From positions 992,001 to 1,056,000 of the forward strand of contig JALNQF010000001.1 of assembly GCA_028456385.1 (NCBI GenBank): 64,000 nucleotides of DNA. Reading direction: 5' to 3'. This document shows, in pieces, positions 46,056 to 60,096 of this stretch. Position numbers and translations under genes: made by a program. Source of the DNA: Ophiosphaerella korrae. Its lineage: Eukaryota; Ascomycota; Dothideomycetes; Pleosporales; Phaeosphaeriaceae. Below the pieces are notes generated by a model. That model was not told the origin of the DNA, made no database searches, and saw nothing but the letters and a program-made list of their open reading frames with translations. The first letter of the stretch is position 1, and each line of letters starts with the position of its first letter.

Positions 46056-47645
46056 CCTTACTAATTTAGTTATTACGAGAAGCAAAGCGTAAGTAGCGTA
46101 TAGTCTAGCTAACACGATAGTAGAAAGTTTAACTAAAATAAGCAAAGCCCCTAAGAGTAGTTATAAGTCTAATAGTACTATATAGGAAACAATTAAGGAC
46201 TAAATTAACAATCTAATCTTAGATAAAGAAAACATAAAAATAGTAATTAATGCTTTAGAAATATAGAACAAGGAACTATAAGATTACGCAAAGCAAAATA
46301 AAGTATAGATTAAAGCTATTATTAAAGGTTAAAATTAGATAGAACTAATTATATAACGTCTAGTAATAAGTGCGATAAAGAAACTACCTAAGATACCTGT
46401 CCTTAAGAAGTTTAACAGAATAAGAGAGAAACTAAGACCCTTTATTACTTTAGTATAACTCTAGATAGATATACAAGCACTACACTTTAATATAGAAGAA
46501 AAAAAGGTAATATATATTAGGCTACACCTTAAGGAAGACGCGATAAGATAGTACAAACCTTACTAGATAGACTATACAATATACTCTCTAATAACCTAGA
46601 AGGACAAAACTAGAGCTATTTTTAGAAGTTACAAGTACTTTACTAAACAAATAAGAGCAGTATTTAGAGATATAGACGTTACTTAATAAGCTAAAGAATA
46701 GCTAGAGAAGCTTATATAAAGTTAAAGTATTCTAAAGTACGTATTATAGTTTAAACAACTATCCTAGAATATAGAATAGAATAAGTTAGCTTTAATATTA
46801 CGATTTAAGTAAAGACTAAACTCTAAAATCTAATACAAGATAATATATATAGAGAAACTAAGGACACTAGAAGCCTTAAAGTAATAAGCAATACAAATTA
46901 ATAATAATCTTTAAGAATAGAAGAAGAATAAATATAGAGGTTACACTTAGAACTATAATAAAAGAGACCCTATAATCCTTAATACTAATAAAGATAGAAA
47001 GAAAAAGAAGAATAAAGACTTTACGTACTTTAACTATAGTAAACTAGGCTACTACGCAAAAGACTACTAATTAAAGAAGAAAAAGGATATAGTATATTAT
47101 AAATATAGGAAACCTAGACACTTTATAAAGGACTATAAGAATAAAGACCTAAAGAAAGAAACCTAGTTAAAGACAACTAAAAAGAAGAAAGAAGCACTAT
47201 AAGTATAAGCTAAACCTTAGGAGAAAGTAGCTAGGAGTAAAGAAATATAATACGTAATACTCTATTAGACCTTTTATTATAAAGATAACTACTATATATA
47301 TCTTTCTAGTAAATAGGGAGTAGGATACTTCCTATAATAGAGATAGAGAGTAGCTATAATAAAAGAAAGAATAAAAGCTTAGCTAGAAGAAATAGCCTAA
47401 GTAATAGACCTACTAGTAGAAGATCTAGAAGGAGAAGAGCCTCTAGTACTATTAATCTAGGCTAAAGGACTAGTACTAGATAAAGAGACTACTACGACTA
47501 CCTCTAAAGGACTATAAGGAAGTAAGAGACAAGTTAGTATAAGAGATATAAAGTATACCTAGCTAATAATATATAGTTATAATAGCTATATAATAAGTAA
47601 TATAGAAGAATAAAATAAAGAATAGAAGTTTATTTAGAAATACTT
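46056..47645 (+). pseudogene. Outer gypsy gag region with zinc-knuckle remnants
   Basis: Translatable by comparison with the inner copy but full of TAG/TAA. Two CCHC-type zinc knuckles near 47030-47140 have Cys codons turned to Tyr (TAC/TAT), the expected G-to-A outcome. The segment ends at 47645, where the inner element is inserted. Confidence 0.75.
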
Positions 47646-48087
47646 TGTTATAGTAGTAATAAGAGAAAGCTAATTTAAACTAATTAGCTCTACTATAGAT
47701 AATAATAATATATACGACCTATAGGGCAACAAACTTAACTAAGAAGCTAACTACAATAAGGACACGTAATAAATTTACAATTCGCGATCTTAGTAAATAC
47801 AAAGTACGAATTCGCGCACGTAATAAATTCGCGATTTGCGATCTTAGTAAATATAAAGTACAAAGCTAGCTAAGAAGTATAAGTATATAGTTAGTAGCAA
47901 TACATATTATTAGGATAGTATTAGCAATTTAATCCTTTAACTACAGAACGCTAATACAAGATAGTTGTAAAATATCTTCTATTATTTATAGTTATTATAG
48001 ATCCTAACATAAACTTCTATTATTATCTCTTAATCTACTAACCCCTAATTAGGTATTAAGAAGTCGACCCTAGTAACACCTATTACA
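47646..48087 (+). repeat. 5' LTR of inner gypsy element
   Basis: 442 bp. U3 contains two tandem copies of a 54-bp unit starting ACGTAATAAATT at 47764 and 47818. The U5 side is shared with the outer LTR, but the U3 is unrelated. Confidence 0.93.
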
Positions 48088-51000
48088 CCTTACTAATTTA
48101 GTTATTGCGAGAAGTAAAGTGTAAGTAACGTATAGTCTAGCTAATACGATAGTAGAAAGTTTAACTAAAATAAGTAAAGCCCCTAAGAGTAGTTATAAGT
48201 CTAATAGTACTATATAAGAAATAATTAAAGACTAAATTAATAATTTAATCTTAGATAAAAAAGATATAAAGATAGTAATTAACGCCTTAGAAACGTAGAA
48301 TAAGGAACTATAAGACTACGCGAAATAAAATAAGGTATAGATTAAAGCTATTATTAAAGGCTAGAATTAGATAGAACTAATTATATAACGTCTAGTAATA
48401 AGTATAACTAAGAAACTACCTAAGATACCTATCTTTAAGAAGTTCGATAAGATAAGGGAGAAACTAAGACTCTTTATTACTTTAGCTTAACTCTAGATAG
48501 ATATATAAGTACTACACTTCGACATAGAAGAAAAGAAAGTAATATATATTAGGCTATACCTTAAGGAAGACGTAATAAGATAGTATAAACTATACTAGAT
48601 AGACTATACAACATACTCTCTAATAACCTAGAAGGACAAGATAAGAGCTATCTTTAGAAGTTACGAATACTTTACTAAATAAATAAGAGTAGTATTTAGA
48701 GACACGGACGTTATACGATAAGCTAAAGAATAGCTAGAGAAGCTTACATAGAACTAGAGTGTTCCTAAGTACGTATTACAATTTAAATAACTATCCTAAA
48801 ATATAGAATAGAACGAGTCTGTATTAATATTATAATTTAAATAAAGACTAAACTCTAAGATTTAATACAAAATAATCTATATAGAGAAACTAAGGACACT
48901 AGAAGCCCTAAAGTAATAGGTAATATAAATTAACAATAATCTTTAGGAATAGAAGAAAAATAAGTATAGTACCTAAAATAGAAATTAGGATACTAGAGAC
49001 CCTATAATCCTTAACGCTAACAAGGATAGGAAGAAGAAGAAGAATAAAGACTTTACGTACTTTAACTATAGTAAAAAGGGCTACTACGCGAAAGACTACT
49101 AGTTAAAGAAGAAATAGGATATAGTATATTATAAATACAGGAAACTAGGACACTTTATAAAAGACTACAAGAGTAAGGACCTAAAGAAAGAAACTTAGTT
49201 AAAAATAACTAAGAAGAAGAAGGAAGTACTATTAGTATAGGCTAAACCTTAAGAGAAAGTAGCTAAGAGTAAAGAAATATAATATATAATACTCTATTAG
49301 ACTTTTTATTATAAAGATAACTACTATATATATCTTTCTAGTAAGTAAAGAGTAGGATACTTCTTATAATAGAGATATAGAGTAGCAGCAATAAAAGAAA
49401 GAATAAAAGCTTAGTTAGAAGAAATAGCCTAAGTAATAGACTTACTAATAGAAGATTTAGAAGGGGAAGAGCCCCTAGTACTATTAATCTAAGCTAAAGG
49501 ACTAGTACTAAATAAAGAGACTACTACGGCTTCCTCTAAAGGACTGTAAGAAAGCGAGAAATAGGTTAGTATAAGAGGAATAGAGTATACCTAGCTAATA
49601 ATATATAGCTATAATAGCTATATAATAATAGATATAGAGGAATATAATAAAAAATAGAAGTTTATTTAGAAATACTTACTAGTTATAAGTATAGAGGAAG
49701 TGTATAAAGACTAGAAAGAACGTAATCTTAAAGAAATAAAGTTTATACTATTTTAAGAATAGATAAAGTAATATATAGTTATAGTAAGAAGAATACCTAT
49801 ATAAAAAGAATAGTAATACTTTATAAGAAAGACGTAATAGATTAATAAAGCCTATATACTAAGAGTACTAGTAGTATACTATATCCTAATAATAGATACA
49901 CCTAGAAAAGATAAGTACTAGGAAGGGGATAATAAAATAACAGATCTAAGACATCTAGTATATTTTAAAGTATTATAGATATTATACCTATAAAAAAATT
50001 ACGTTATATATAGAAACCCTAAAGTAAATAATAGTATATAGCTTATAAGAAGAAAAGGCTACAACTATACAAGAGTAATTATAGTAGAAGATATTTAAGG
50101 ATAGGAAATAATCCTAGAAAACAAATACATAGTAGTAAGACCTAGCCTAAAACTATCTAAAAAATGCGTCTAAAGAGGACTATAGTACAAATACACGTAT
50201 AATAAATATCTAAAACACAAAGAATATAAACTTAAAGTAAGCCTATAGCCCTAAAAGGATAGATAATTTATAAAAACGCCTAAACAAGAAAAGTTAGAAG
50301 GTATAAGAGGCTTATATATTATAAAAACAGGTACATATTAAAGAAGAAAAGTACGACTAATAATTAATAGTAGAGCTACAAGAAACTTTATATTAAAGAA
50401 GTTTATAGAAAAACAAGGAATAAAGTATATAGAGAAGAAATACCCTTAACAACTAAGTATAATTAAAGGAAAACTATTCTAAGAACCTATTAAGTTTAAG
50501 ATAGCTCTCTCTACGCTTAAATTAAAAGGGATAACAATTAAAAATATAGTTATAGATATAATAACAATTAATAACGAGCAAGATATAATATTAGGTATAC
50601 TATAGTTATAGATAACTAACCTATACATTAATTAGAGAATAGAGAAAATTAGTTATAGTAAAACTAATACGCTAAAAGCTAACATAAGCACCTATAAAGG
50701 AGAATTCCTAGAAGAATATAAGAAATAGGAAGAATAGCTTATAGAGCTAGAAGACTACCTTCTAGAATATTAACTATAGGACTTAGCGATAGAACTAGAA
50801 GAAAGAAGAAACTTAGAATAGAGCCTAGTCTACTAAAAAATAGAAGAAGAATCTAAGATTAAACAAGCGTTTATTTAGACCGTAATAAAAAAAAGATAGA
50901 TAAGAGAATCTAAATCCTTAGTAGTATATAGACTTATATTTATAGACAAAAAAGGAATAAATAATAAAAGGCCCTACGTAGATTTTAGAAAAACTAACGC

Positions 51001-54000
51001 AATTATAAATAAGAACTAATACCTACTACTATAAATAGATAGAATATAAGATAGACTATAAAAAGTAAAGATCTTTACAAAGCTAGATATCTAAAACGCC
51101 TACTATTAGATTAGAATTAAAGAAAGTAATAAATAGAAAACAGCGTTTAGAATATAGTATAGACTATATAAATACTTAGTTATACTGTTTAGCTTAATAA
51201 ATATACTAGCAGCATTCTAAGAAAGAATTAACATAGTACTAAGAGAATACTTAGATATATTTATATTTATATACTTAGACGACATCCTTATATTCTTAGA
51301 AATAGAGGAAGAATACGTATAATATATATATAAAGTACTAGAAAAGCTAGTAGAAGCTAAAATATTTCTTAAAATAAGAAAATGCGAATTCTACACAAAG
51401 GAAATAGATTTCCTAGGATTTATTATCGAACTAGGAAAAATTAAAATTAACCTAGGAAAGATTAAATTAATTAATAAATAGCTAACACTAAAAAACTTAA
51501 AGGAAGTATAATAATTTTATAAGCTAGCTAACTTTTATAGAAAGTTAATAGTAGGATAGTTTAAAGATATAGAACTAATAATAAAACTTATAAAAAAGGA
51601 CACGCTATTTAAATAAATAAAAGAATACAATAAAGTATTTAATAAGATTAAAAAGAAGTTTATAGAAAACCTAGTTATTAGAATATATAACCTAGACCTA
51701 CTAGTAATAGTAAAAATAGACGTATCTAACTTAGTCTATAGTATAGCACTAATACAAGAAGACCTAGAGACTAAAAAAGAATACTTAGTTAAATACTTCT
51801 CTAAGAAAATAAAGATAGTAGAACTTAACTACCTAATCTACAATAAAGAGATACTAGTAATCTATAAAGTATTTAAATAATAGAGAGTATACTTATAAGG
51901 AGCAAGATACTAGACAAAGGTCTATATAGATTATAAGAATCTTATAGGATTTATAATAAATAAAGAATTATTATAATGCTATATAAGATAGTAGGAATAC
52001 TTGTTAATATTTAATATAGAAATTATATATATAAAAAAGAAAGACAACTAATTTATAGATACTCTTAGCAGAAGACTAGACTTATAAGAAGAAGTAAACG
52101 TAACTAGTATAGTTCTAGTTAAGAACGAAGAAGGACATCTAGTCCTAAACATACTTAAAATAGCTGTAACCCTTAAGAAGAAGAGTAGTAAACTAGATAA
52201 ATAGATTTAGAAAATAATATAAGAAGTATCTAAAGAAATAGAGAAACTAGAGATCTATAAAGGACTCGTATAAGTATATAGAAGAATATATATTCTAAGG
52301 AAAATCTAAAGAGAATTTGTATAATAGTTTTACAAACTACTAGTATATAGATACTAAGGGATTAATAAAACTCTTAATAGGTTACTACAAGATTATTATA
52401 TTCTAAAAGTAAGATAACTAGTAATAGAAGTACTATAAGACTATATAGAATACTAGAGGAATAAGTACAATAGACACGTACTATATAGAATATTATAACT
52501 AGTAGAAGTACTAGAACAACTATAGAGAGTTATTATAATAGACTTTATTACAAAGCTACTAAAGTCTAAGGACCTAATATTAGGAGTTAAATATAATAAA
52601 ATTCTAATAATAGTAGATAAACTTATAAAGTACTTATACTTTAGACTATATAAAGAAAAAAGTAGGATAGAGGTTACTATATACTAGGTTCTAGGAACTA
52701 TAATTAGTTAATATAGACTACTAGACAAGATTATTATAGATAGAGATATAAGATTTATATTAAAACTATAGGGAATAATAATAGCGTAATTAGGAATTAA
52801 ATACGTAATATTAACTATATACTATCTATAGATAGATAGATAATTAGAATAAATAAATTAGATAGTAGAACAATACTTAAGATACTACCTTAATTATAAC
52901 TAGAATAACTAGGTATAGCTACTACCTATAGTATAGTTAGTATACAATAGCGTAAAGAATATAGTAATAAGAGTATTACCCTTCTTTATAAACTATAGAT
53001 TCGAACCTAGTGTATATAGAATACTAAGAACTAAAATATCTTAGTCTCTAAGAGGAGAGAACTTCGCTAATAGGCTAAGAGATATATATAATTAACTAAG
53101 ATAGGACGTAGAGTTCTTATATAATTAGATAGTAAAATACTATAATAAGAAGTATAAATAGAGACCTTAATTTAGAGAGGGAGAAAAAGTATAGTTAGTT
53201 AGGAAGAATATTAAGAGTAAACAACCTAGTTTAAAACTAGACTACGTTAAGATAAGACTATACAAAATTAAGAAGAAAATCTTACTAGTTATATTTAGAC
53301 TAAAGCTACTAAATAAGATAAAGATATACTTAATATTCTACGTAGCTCTACTAGAACAAGTATTACAAGAAGTAGAACTACTAGTATATAAAGTAGACAC
53401 GTACAAGGAATAAGAAGAATAAGAAGTTAAAGAAATCCTATAATACTAGTTCTGTAATAGCAAAAACTACTACCTAGTAGAATAGATAGGTATAGACGAA
53501 AAAGGATAACTATAGGAGAAAATATAAGAACTAAAGGATAACTTTAACTACTCTAAGAAACTAGAGGACTTCTAAAATTAAAACCTTCTAGAGCGCTTTA
53601 TAGCAAATTAAGAAAACTAATAATACTACTACTAGATAAAGAGGCGTTAGGAACGTCTAATACGATAAGAGCTAGAGCAGCCTAAACTATATCTTTAAGG
53701 TCTATCTTAGCCTCTAAGGTACGAGACTATTTAGATAATTTAGCGTTATTATAAGCCTTTATCTTATAAAGATACTTAATACAAGAATAAAGATCTACTA
53801 GCTTATAAAGAGTTAGCTTATACTTAGCCTTAACTACTATAAGCTATAATAATAGTATCTCTTAAGCTTAGTTAACGGCTTACCCTATATAACTTAGTAA
53901 GAAGAGACTATATAGAAATTAAATACTTATACTTTATAAGAGAAACGCTAGATAGCGTATACTTATATTAAATATTAGCTAGAATATACTCGTTATAGTG

Positions 54001-54228
54001 TTTGCTATCCTTTAAGGATATAAGGTACGTAAGTTTTAGCTAAGTATAATAGGAGTAAGGAAATATTTTAACCCTATTATAAGTAATACAAGTAATAAGA
54101 AAAAGTTTATTACGATTAGAATGTAAAGACATAGAGAATAATAAAGAACTAGAGATAAATAAAGAGACTAGACTAATAACTTTAGGCTTAGGGTAGAGAA
54201 ATAAGAACCTACCTAGAGAGAGGAATAG
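48088..54228 (+). pseudogene. Inner gypsy gag-pol, stop-riddled
   Basis: Gag with two zinc knuckles near 49060-49170 (Cys mostly converted to Tyr), followed by the pol domains listed under the element. The catalytic YLDD of reverse transcriptase is still readable, but tens of TAG/TAA stops make translation impossible. A purine-rich tract GAGAGAGGAATAG just before the 3' LTR (about 54216-54228) is the likely plus-strand primer. Confidence 0.85.
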
Positions 54229-54670
54229 TGTTATAGTAGTAACAAGGGAAAGCTAATTTAAACTAATTAGCCCTACTATAGATAATAATAATATATATAA
54301 CTTATAGGGCAACGAACTTAACTAAGAAGCTAACTATAATAGGGACACGTAATAAATTCGTAATTTACGATCTTAGTAAATATAAAGTACGAATTCGCGT
54401 ACGTAATAAATTCGCGATTCGCGATCTTAGTAAACACGAAGTACGAAGCTAGCTAAGAAGTATAGGTATATAGTTAGTAGTAATATATATTATTAGGATA
54501 GTATTAGCAATTTAATCCTTTAACTATAGAACGCTAATACAAGATAGTTACAAAATATCTTCTATTGTTTATAGTTATTATAGATCCTAATATAAACTTC
54601 TATTATTATCTCTTAATCTACTAACCTCTAATTAGGTATTAGGAAGTTAACCCTAGTAACACCTATTATA
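54229..54670 (+). repeat. 3' LTR of inner gypsy element
   Basis: 442 bp, colinear with 47646-48087 including the tandem 54-bp repeats; differences are nearly all transitions. Confidence 0.93.
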
Positions 54671-54675
54671 TACTT

Positions 54676-57600
54676 ACTAGTTATAAGTATAGAGGAAGTG
54701 TATAAAGACTAGAAAGAACGTAATTCTAAAAAAATAAAGTTTATACTATTTTAAGAATAGATAAAGTAATATATAGTTATAGTAAGAAGAATACCTATAA
54801 AAAGAAAATAGTAATACTACGTAAGAAAAACGTAATAGATTAATAAAGCCTACATACTAAGAGTACTAGTAGTGTACTATATCCTAATAATAGATACACC
54901 TAGTAGAAGTAAATACTAGGAAGGGGATAATAAAATAATAGATCTAAAATACCTAGTACACTTTAAAGTATTATAGATATTATGCCTAGATAAGAATTAT
55001 ATTATATATAGAAACCCTAAAGTAAATAATAGCGTATAGCTTATAAAGAAGAAAGGCTATAACTATATAAGGGTAATTCTAGCTAAAAATATCTAAGGAT
55101 AGGAAGTAATCCTAGAAGATAGATACGTAGTAGTAAGACTAGGCCTAAAACTATCTAAGAAATACGTCTAAGGAGGACTATAGTATAAATATATATATAA
55201 TAAATATCTAAAATATAAAGAATATAAACTTAAAGTAGGCCTATAGCCCTAGAAAGATAGATAATTTATAAAGTTACCTAAGCAAAAAAAACTAGAAGGT
55301 ATAAGGGGCCTATATATTATAAAAATAGGTATATACTAAGGAAAGAAAGTATAATTAATAATTAATAGTAGAGCTACAAGAAACTTTATATTAAAAAAGT
55401 TTATAGAAATATAGAGAATAAAGTATACAATAAAGAAATACTCTTAATAACTAAGTATAATTAAAGGAAAACTATTCTAGGAACTAATATAGTTTAAGAC
55501 AGCACCTTTAATACTAAGGTTAGAAGGACTAGAAATTAAGAATATAGTTATAGATATAATAACAATTAATAATAAACAAGATATAATACTAGGTATACTA
55601 TAGTTATAGATAACTAACCTACATATTAATTAGAGGATAGAGAAGATTAACTACTATAAAATAGACACGTTAAAGGCCTACAAGAACACCTATAAGGGAG
55701 AATTCCTAGAAGAATACAAGAAATAAGAAGAATAGCTTATAGAACCTAAAGATTACCTTCTAGAACATTAACTATAGGACTTAGTAATAGAAATAGAAGA
55801 AGGAAAAGATATAAGGTAGAGCCTAGTCTACTAAAAAATAGAAAAAGAGTTAAAGATTAAATAAGTATTTATTTAAAACGTAATAAAAAAAGGATAGATA
55901 AGAGAATCTAAATCCTTAGTAGCTTATAGACTTATCTTTATAGATAAGAAAAGAATAAGTAATAAAAGACTTTGCGTAGACTTTAGAAAAACTAATGTAG
56001 TTATAAACAAGAACTAATACCTCTTACTAAAGATAGACGTAATATAAGATAAACTATAGAAGGCAACGATTTTTATAAAGTTAGATATCTAGAACGCCTA
56101 TTACTAAATTAGAATTAAAGAAGGCGATAAATAGAAAATAGTATTTAGAATACAATAGGGATTATATAAATATTTAGTTATACTATTTAGCTTAATAAAT
56201 ATACTAGTAGTATTCTAAGAAAGGATTAATATAGTACTAAGAGAGTACTTAGATATATTTATATTTATATACTTAGATAATATCCTTATATTCTTAGAAA
56301 TAGAGGAAGAATATATACAATATATATACAAAGTACTAGAAAAACTAGTAGAAGCTAAAATATTTCTTAAGATAAGAAAATACAAATTCTATATAAAGAA
56401 AATAGATTTCCTAGGGTTTATTATAGAACTAGGAAAGATTAAGATTAATCTAGAGAAGATTAAGTTAATTAACGAATAGCTAACACTAAGAAACCTAAAA
56501 GAAGTATAATAATTTTATAGGCTAGCTAACTTTTATAGAAAGTTAATAGTAAGATAGTCTAAAGATATAGAACTAATAATAAGACTTATAAAAAAAGATA
56601 CGCTGTTTAAATAGATAAAAGAATGCAATAAGGTATTTAAGAAGATTAAGAGGAAGTTTATAGAAAACCTAGTTATTAGAATATATAACCTAGACCTACT
56701 AGTAATAGTAAAGATAGACGTATCTAACTTAGTCTATAGAATAGTACTAATATAGGAAGACCTAGAGACCTAAAAAGAATACTTAGTTAAGTACTTTTCT
56801 AAGAAAATAAAGATAGTAGAACTTAACTACCTAATCTATAACAAAGAAATGCTAGTAATCTATAAAGTATTTAAGTAATAGAGAGTATACCTATAAGGAG
56901 TAAAATATTAGACAAAGGTCTATATAGACTACAAGAATCTTATAGGATTTATAACAAATAAAGATTTATTACAACGTTATACAAGATAGTAGAAATACTT
57001 ATTAACGTTTAATATAGAAATTATATATATAAAAGGAAAAGATAATTAGTTTATAGACGCCCTTAGTAGAAGGCTAGACTTATAAGAAGAAGTAAGCGCT
57101 ACTAGTATAGTTCTAGTTAAGAACAAAGAAGGATATTTAGTCCTAAATATATATAGAATAGCTGTAATACTTAAAAAGAAGAGTAGTAAGCTAGATAAAT
57201 AGATTTAGAAAATAATAAAAGAAGTATCTAAAGAAATAGAGAAACTAGAAACCTAAGAAGGATTTGTATAAGCCTATAGAAGAATATATATCTTAAAGAA
57301 GATCTAGAGAGAATTTATATAACAATTCTATAAATTACTAGTATATAGTTACTAAGGTATTAAGAAAATATTAGATAGACTACTATAAGATTACTATATT
57401 CTAAAAGCAAGATAATTAGTAATAGAGGTACTACGAGACTATATAGAATATTAAAGAAATAAACATAATAGATATACACTATATAGAATATTATAACTAG
57501 TAGAAGTACTAGAATAACTATAGGGAGTTATTATAATAGACTTTATTACAAAGTTACTAAAGTCTAAAGACCTAATATTAGGGGTTAAATATAATAGAAT

Positions 57601-59253
57601 CTTAATAATAGTAGATAAGCTTATAAAGTATATATACTTTAGACTATATAAAGAAAAAAGTAGGATAGAAGTTACTATATACTAAGTTCTAGGAACTATA
57701 ATTAGTTAACATAGACTACTAGATAAGATCGTTATAGATAGAGACGTACGATTTATATTAAAACTATAGAAAATAATAATAGTGTAATTAGGAATTAAAT
57801 ATATAATATCTATAGTATATTACCTATAAATAGATAGATAGTTAGAACAAATAAATTAGATAGTAGAACAATACCTAAGATACTACCTTAACTACAACTA
57901 GAATAATTAAGTATAGCTACTACCTATAGTATAGCTAGTATATAATAGCGTAAAAAACGTAGTAATAGGAATATTACCTTTTTTCGCGAACTACGGATTC
58001 GAACTTAACGTATACTAGATACTAAGAAATTAGATATCTTAGTCTCTAAGAAGAGAAAACTTCGCTAATAGACTTAAGGATATATATAATTAACTAAGAC
58101 AAGATATAGAATTCTTATATAATTAAATAGTAAAGTACTATAATAAAAAGTATAAAGAGGGACCCTAATTTTAAGAAGAAGAAAAAGTATAGTTAGTATA
58201 AAAAAATATTAAAAGTAAGAGACTAAGCTTAAAATTAGACTACGTTAAAATAGGACTATACAAAATCAAGAAAGAAGTTACACTAGTTATATTTAAATTA
58301 AAGCTACTAAAAAAGATAAAGATATACTTAATATTTTACGTAGCCCTACTAGAATAAGTACTACTAGAAGTAGAACTACTAGTATACAAAGTAGACACGT
58401 ATAGAGAACAAGAAGAATAGGAAGTTAAGAAAATCCTATAGTACTAGTTCTAAAATAGAAGAGACTACTACTTAGTAGAATAGATAAGTATAGATAAAAA
58501 AAGACAACTATAAGAAGAAATATAGGAACTAGAAGATAATCTTAATTACTCTAAGAAACTAAAGGAGTTCTAAAGTTAAAACCCTCTAGAACGCCTAGCA
58601 GCGAACTAAGAGAACTAACATTACTAATAATAGATAGAGAGATAATAGAGACGTCTAGCGTAGGACCTACTATAGTAATACTAAACGCCTTATCTAAGTC
58701 TAGCTTAGCTTCTAGAGCTACTAACTACTTAGCTAATTTCTTATTATTTAAGGCCTTTATCTTATAAAGACAAGAGAGACAAGCTTAATTCTCTACTAGC
58801 TTACTTTATATAAGCTCCTAGATACACTTACGCTTAGCTTTAGCCTCTATAATTTAAGATAGTAATTTCTCTTAAGTCTAGTTAATAGCTTTCTCTATTA
58901 TTATTAAGCCTAGACGCAAAGATAAGTATAATAAACTTATACTTAGAAAGAGAAATACTAGACACGTTATAAGAGCTACGTATATTTATATAAATATATA
59001 CTTTATAAGCCCTACTATTGTTTATAGAAATAATATAAGGAAGAGACTTAGGGTTTAACTTAAGAGAAGTATAACAAGAGTAAGGAAACATTTTAACACT
59101 ATTACGCAACACGTAATTAGTAAGAAGGTAGTAACAACGTATAGATAAAATAGTTATAAGGGAGGATAAAGAACTCTACATCGACAAAGAAACTAGACTA
59201 ATAACTCTAGCTCTAGGACGAGTAAACTAGGACCTACCTAGGAGGGGAGATAG
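54676..59253 (+). pseudogene. Outer gypsy pol region
   Basis: Resumes exactly where the gag segment stopped at 47645. Reverse transcriptase about 55960-56450 (the YLDD is reduced to YLDN at about 56269-56280), RNase H about 56710-56880, integrase about 57330-58020 and a chromodomain-like end about 58460-58580. The polypurine tract AGGAGGGGAGATAG at about 59240-59253 abuts the 3' LTR. Confidence 0.85.
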
Positions 59254-59681
59254 TATTATAGGTGTAATAGAAGAAATTAAGATAGAACTAATTAGTCCTA
59301 ATCTAGGCGCTGACAAAGTATAAGACGAGCAAGGTAATAACCTCGATTAGGAGACTACACATAACTAGGATACCTAGGCTAATCTATAATCTATAGACTC
59401 TTGGCATTAATAGATTATAGATTAAGATAATCTGTAATCTGCTAGTCTTGGCAACTACAGATTACAGATTACGACGAGTATATAGCTAGTAAGATGCGCA
59501 TCGTTAGGATAGTATCGGCAATTCAATCCTTTAACTACAGAACGCCAATACAGGACAGTTGCAAAACATCTTCTATTGTTTATAAGTTATTACAGATTAT
59601 AACCTGAGCTTTTACTATCAACTCCCAATCCACCAACACCCTTCGGGCACTAGGAAGTCGACCCTGGTGACACCCGTTACA
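59254..59681 (+). repeat. 3' LTR of outer gypsy element
   Basis: 428 bp. The left half is RIP-degraded like the rest, but from about 59490 to the end it keeps many C/G bases that the 5' LTR has lost (for example GACACCCGTTACA against AACACCTATTACA), so it approximates the un-mutated family end. Confidence 0.93.
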
Positions 59682-59686
59682 CCCTT

Positions 59687-60096
59687 TATGCGCTGGTGTA
59701 GCGCACTAGCCCCTTTCTAGACTAGCATTACGAACACGTCAGGATTATCAAGGATGTTTGTTACATAGATAGACCTGCATCGAATAGACTATATACTCTC
59801 CTTATCAAAATCGCCAGATTTCTCTATTATCGAGACATAGGCATCGCCACTTAAACGCAAGTTCTATTCAAAGAGATGTAAAAGTAAGAAATAAGGTCTA
59901 AAGAGATTCTATGAAGTATGGAAGTCATTAGGAGTTGAGAAGATAAATCGGACGATTAAAAACTACCCAGCACGCCTGGCTGAGATTAGGGATAGATATA
60001 ATGCTAGAGTATCTCACTTTTGAATTTAAGACCATTAGCTATGCAGATTGTTGAGACAATAGGCGTGTTTTGAGGTGCTGGTGCATTGGTCTTGGT
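59687..60096 (+). pseudogene. Tc1-like transposase, 3' part
   Basis: The C-terminal third of the same transposase, resuming after the outer LTR element. A readable frame with stops gives SPDFSIIE, the segment LKRFYEVWKSLGVEKINRTI and a terminal YNARVSHF before TGA at 60019-60021. About 75 bp of untranslated sequence separates it from the right inverted repeat. Confidence 0.65.

Larger units (their letters stand above)
47646..54670 (+). mobile_element. Inner Ty3/gypsy chromovirus-like LTR retrotransposon, RIP-degraded
   Basis: A 7,025-bp element inside the outer one, with target duplication TACTT at 47641-47645 and 54671-54675. LTRs at 47646-48087 and 54229-54670 are each 442 bp. Same family as its host: the outer sequence left of 47645 and right of 54676 is continuous in this copy around 49675. 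Pol landmarks survive in translation despite stops: protease region near 50280-50640, reverse transcriptase with YLDDILIF at about 51270-51295, RNase H near 51700-51880, integrase with zinc-binding and catalytic core about 52360-53030, and a chromodomain-like stretch (YYLVE, DEKGQLQEKIQEL) about 53465-53580. Confidence 0.93.
45628..59681 (+). mobile_element. Outer Ty3/gypsy LTR retrotransposon, RIP-degraded
   Basis: Flanked by the 5-bp target duplication CCCTT at 45623-45627 and 59682-59686. LTRs at 45628-46055 and 59254-59681 are both 428 bp and begin TGTTACGGGTGT and end in its complement on the better-preserved sides. The element is interrupted by a second gypsy element at 47646-54670; without it and one duplication it is about 7.0 kb. 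Order gag, then pol with protease, reverse transcriptase, RNase H and integrase, and a chromodomain-like end, is read through the stops by homology to the inner copy. Almost every CpA/TpG is now TpA, leaving no open frame of note. Strand is given by gag-pol order. Confidence 0.93.

Noticed and set aside
58882..59112. Minus-strand open frame at the end of the outer gypsy element
   Set aside because: It lies in RIP-degraded non-coding 3' sequence and is rich in Ile/Tyr/Ser as expected from AT-rich DNA.
45700..59700. AT-rich block as a centromere or mitochondrial insertion
   Set aside because: Fully explained by two LTR retrotransposons with LTRs, target duplications and RIP-type transitions.
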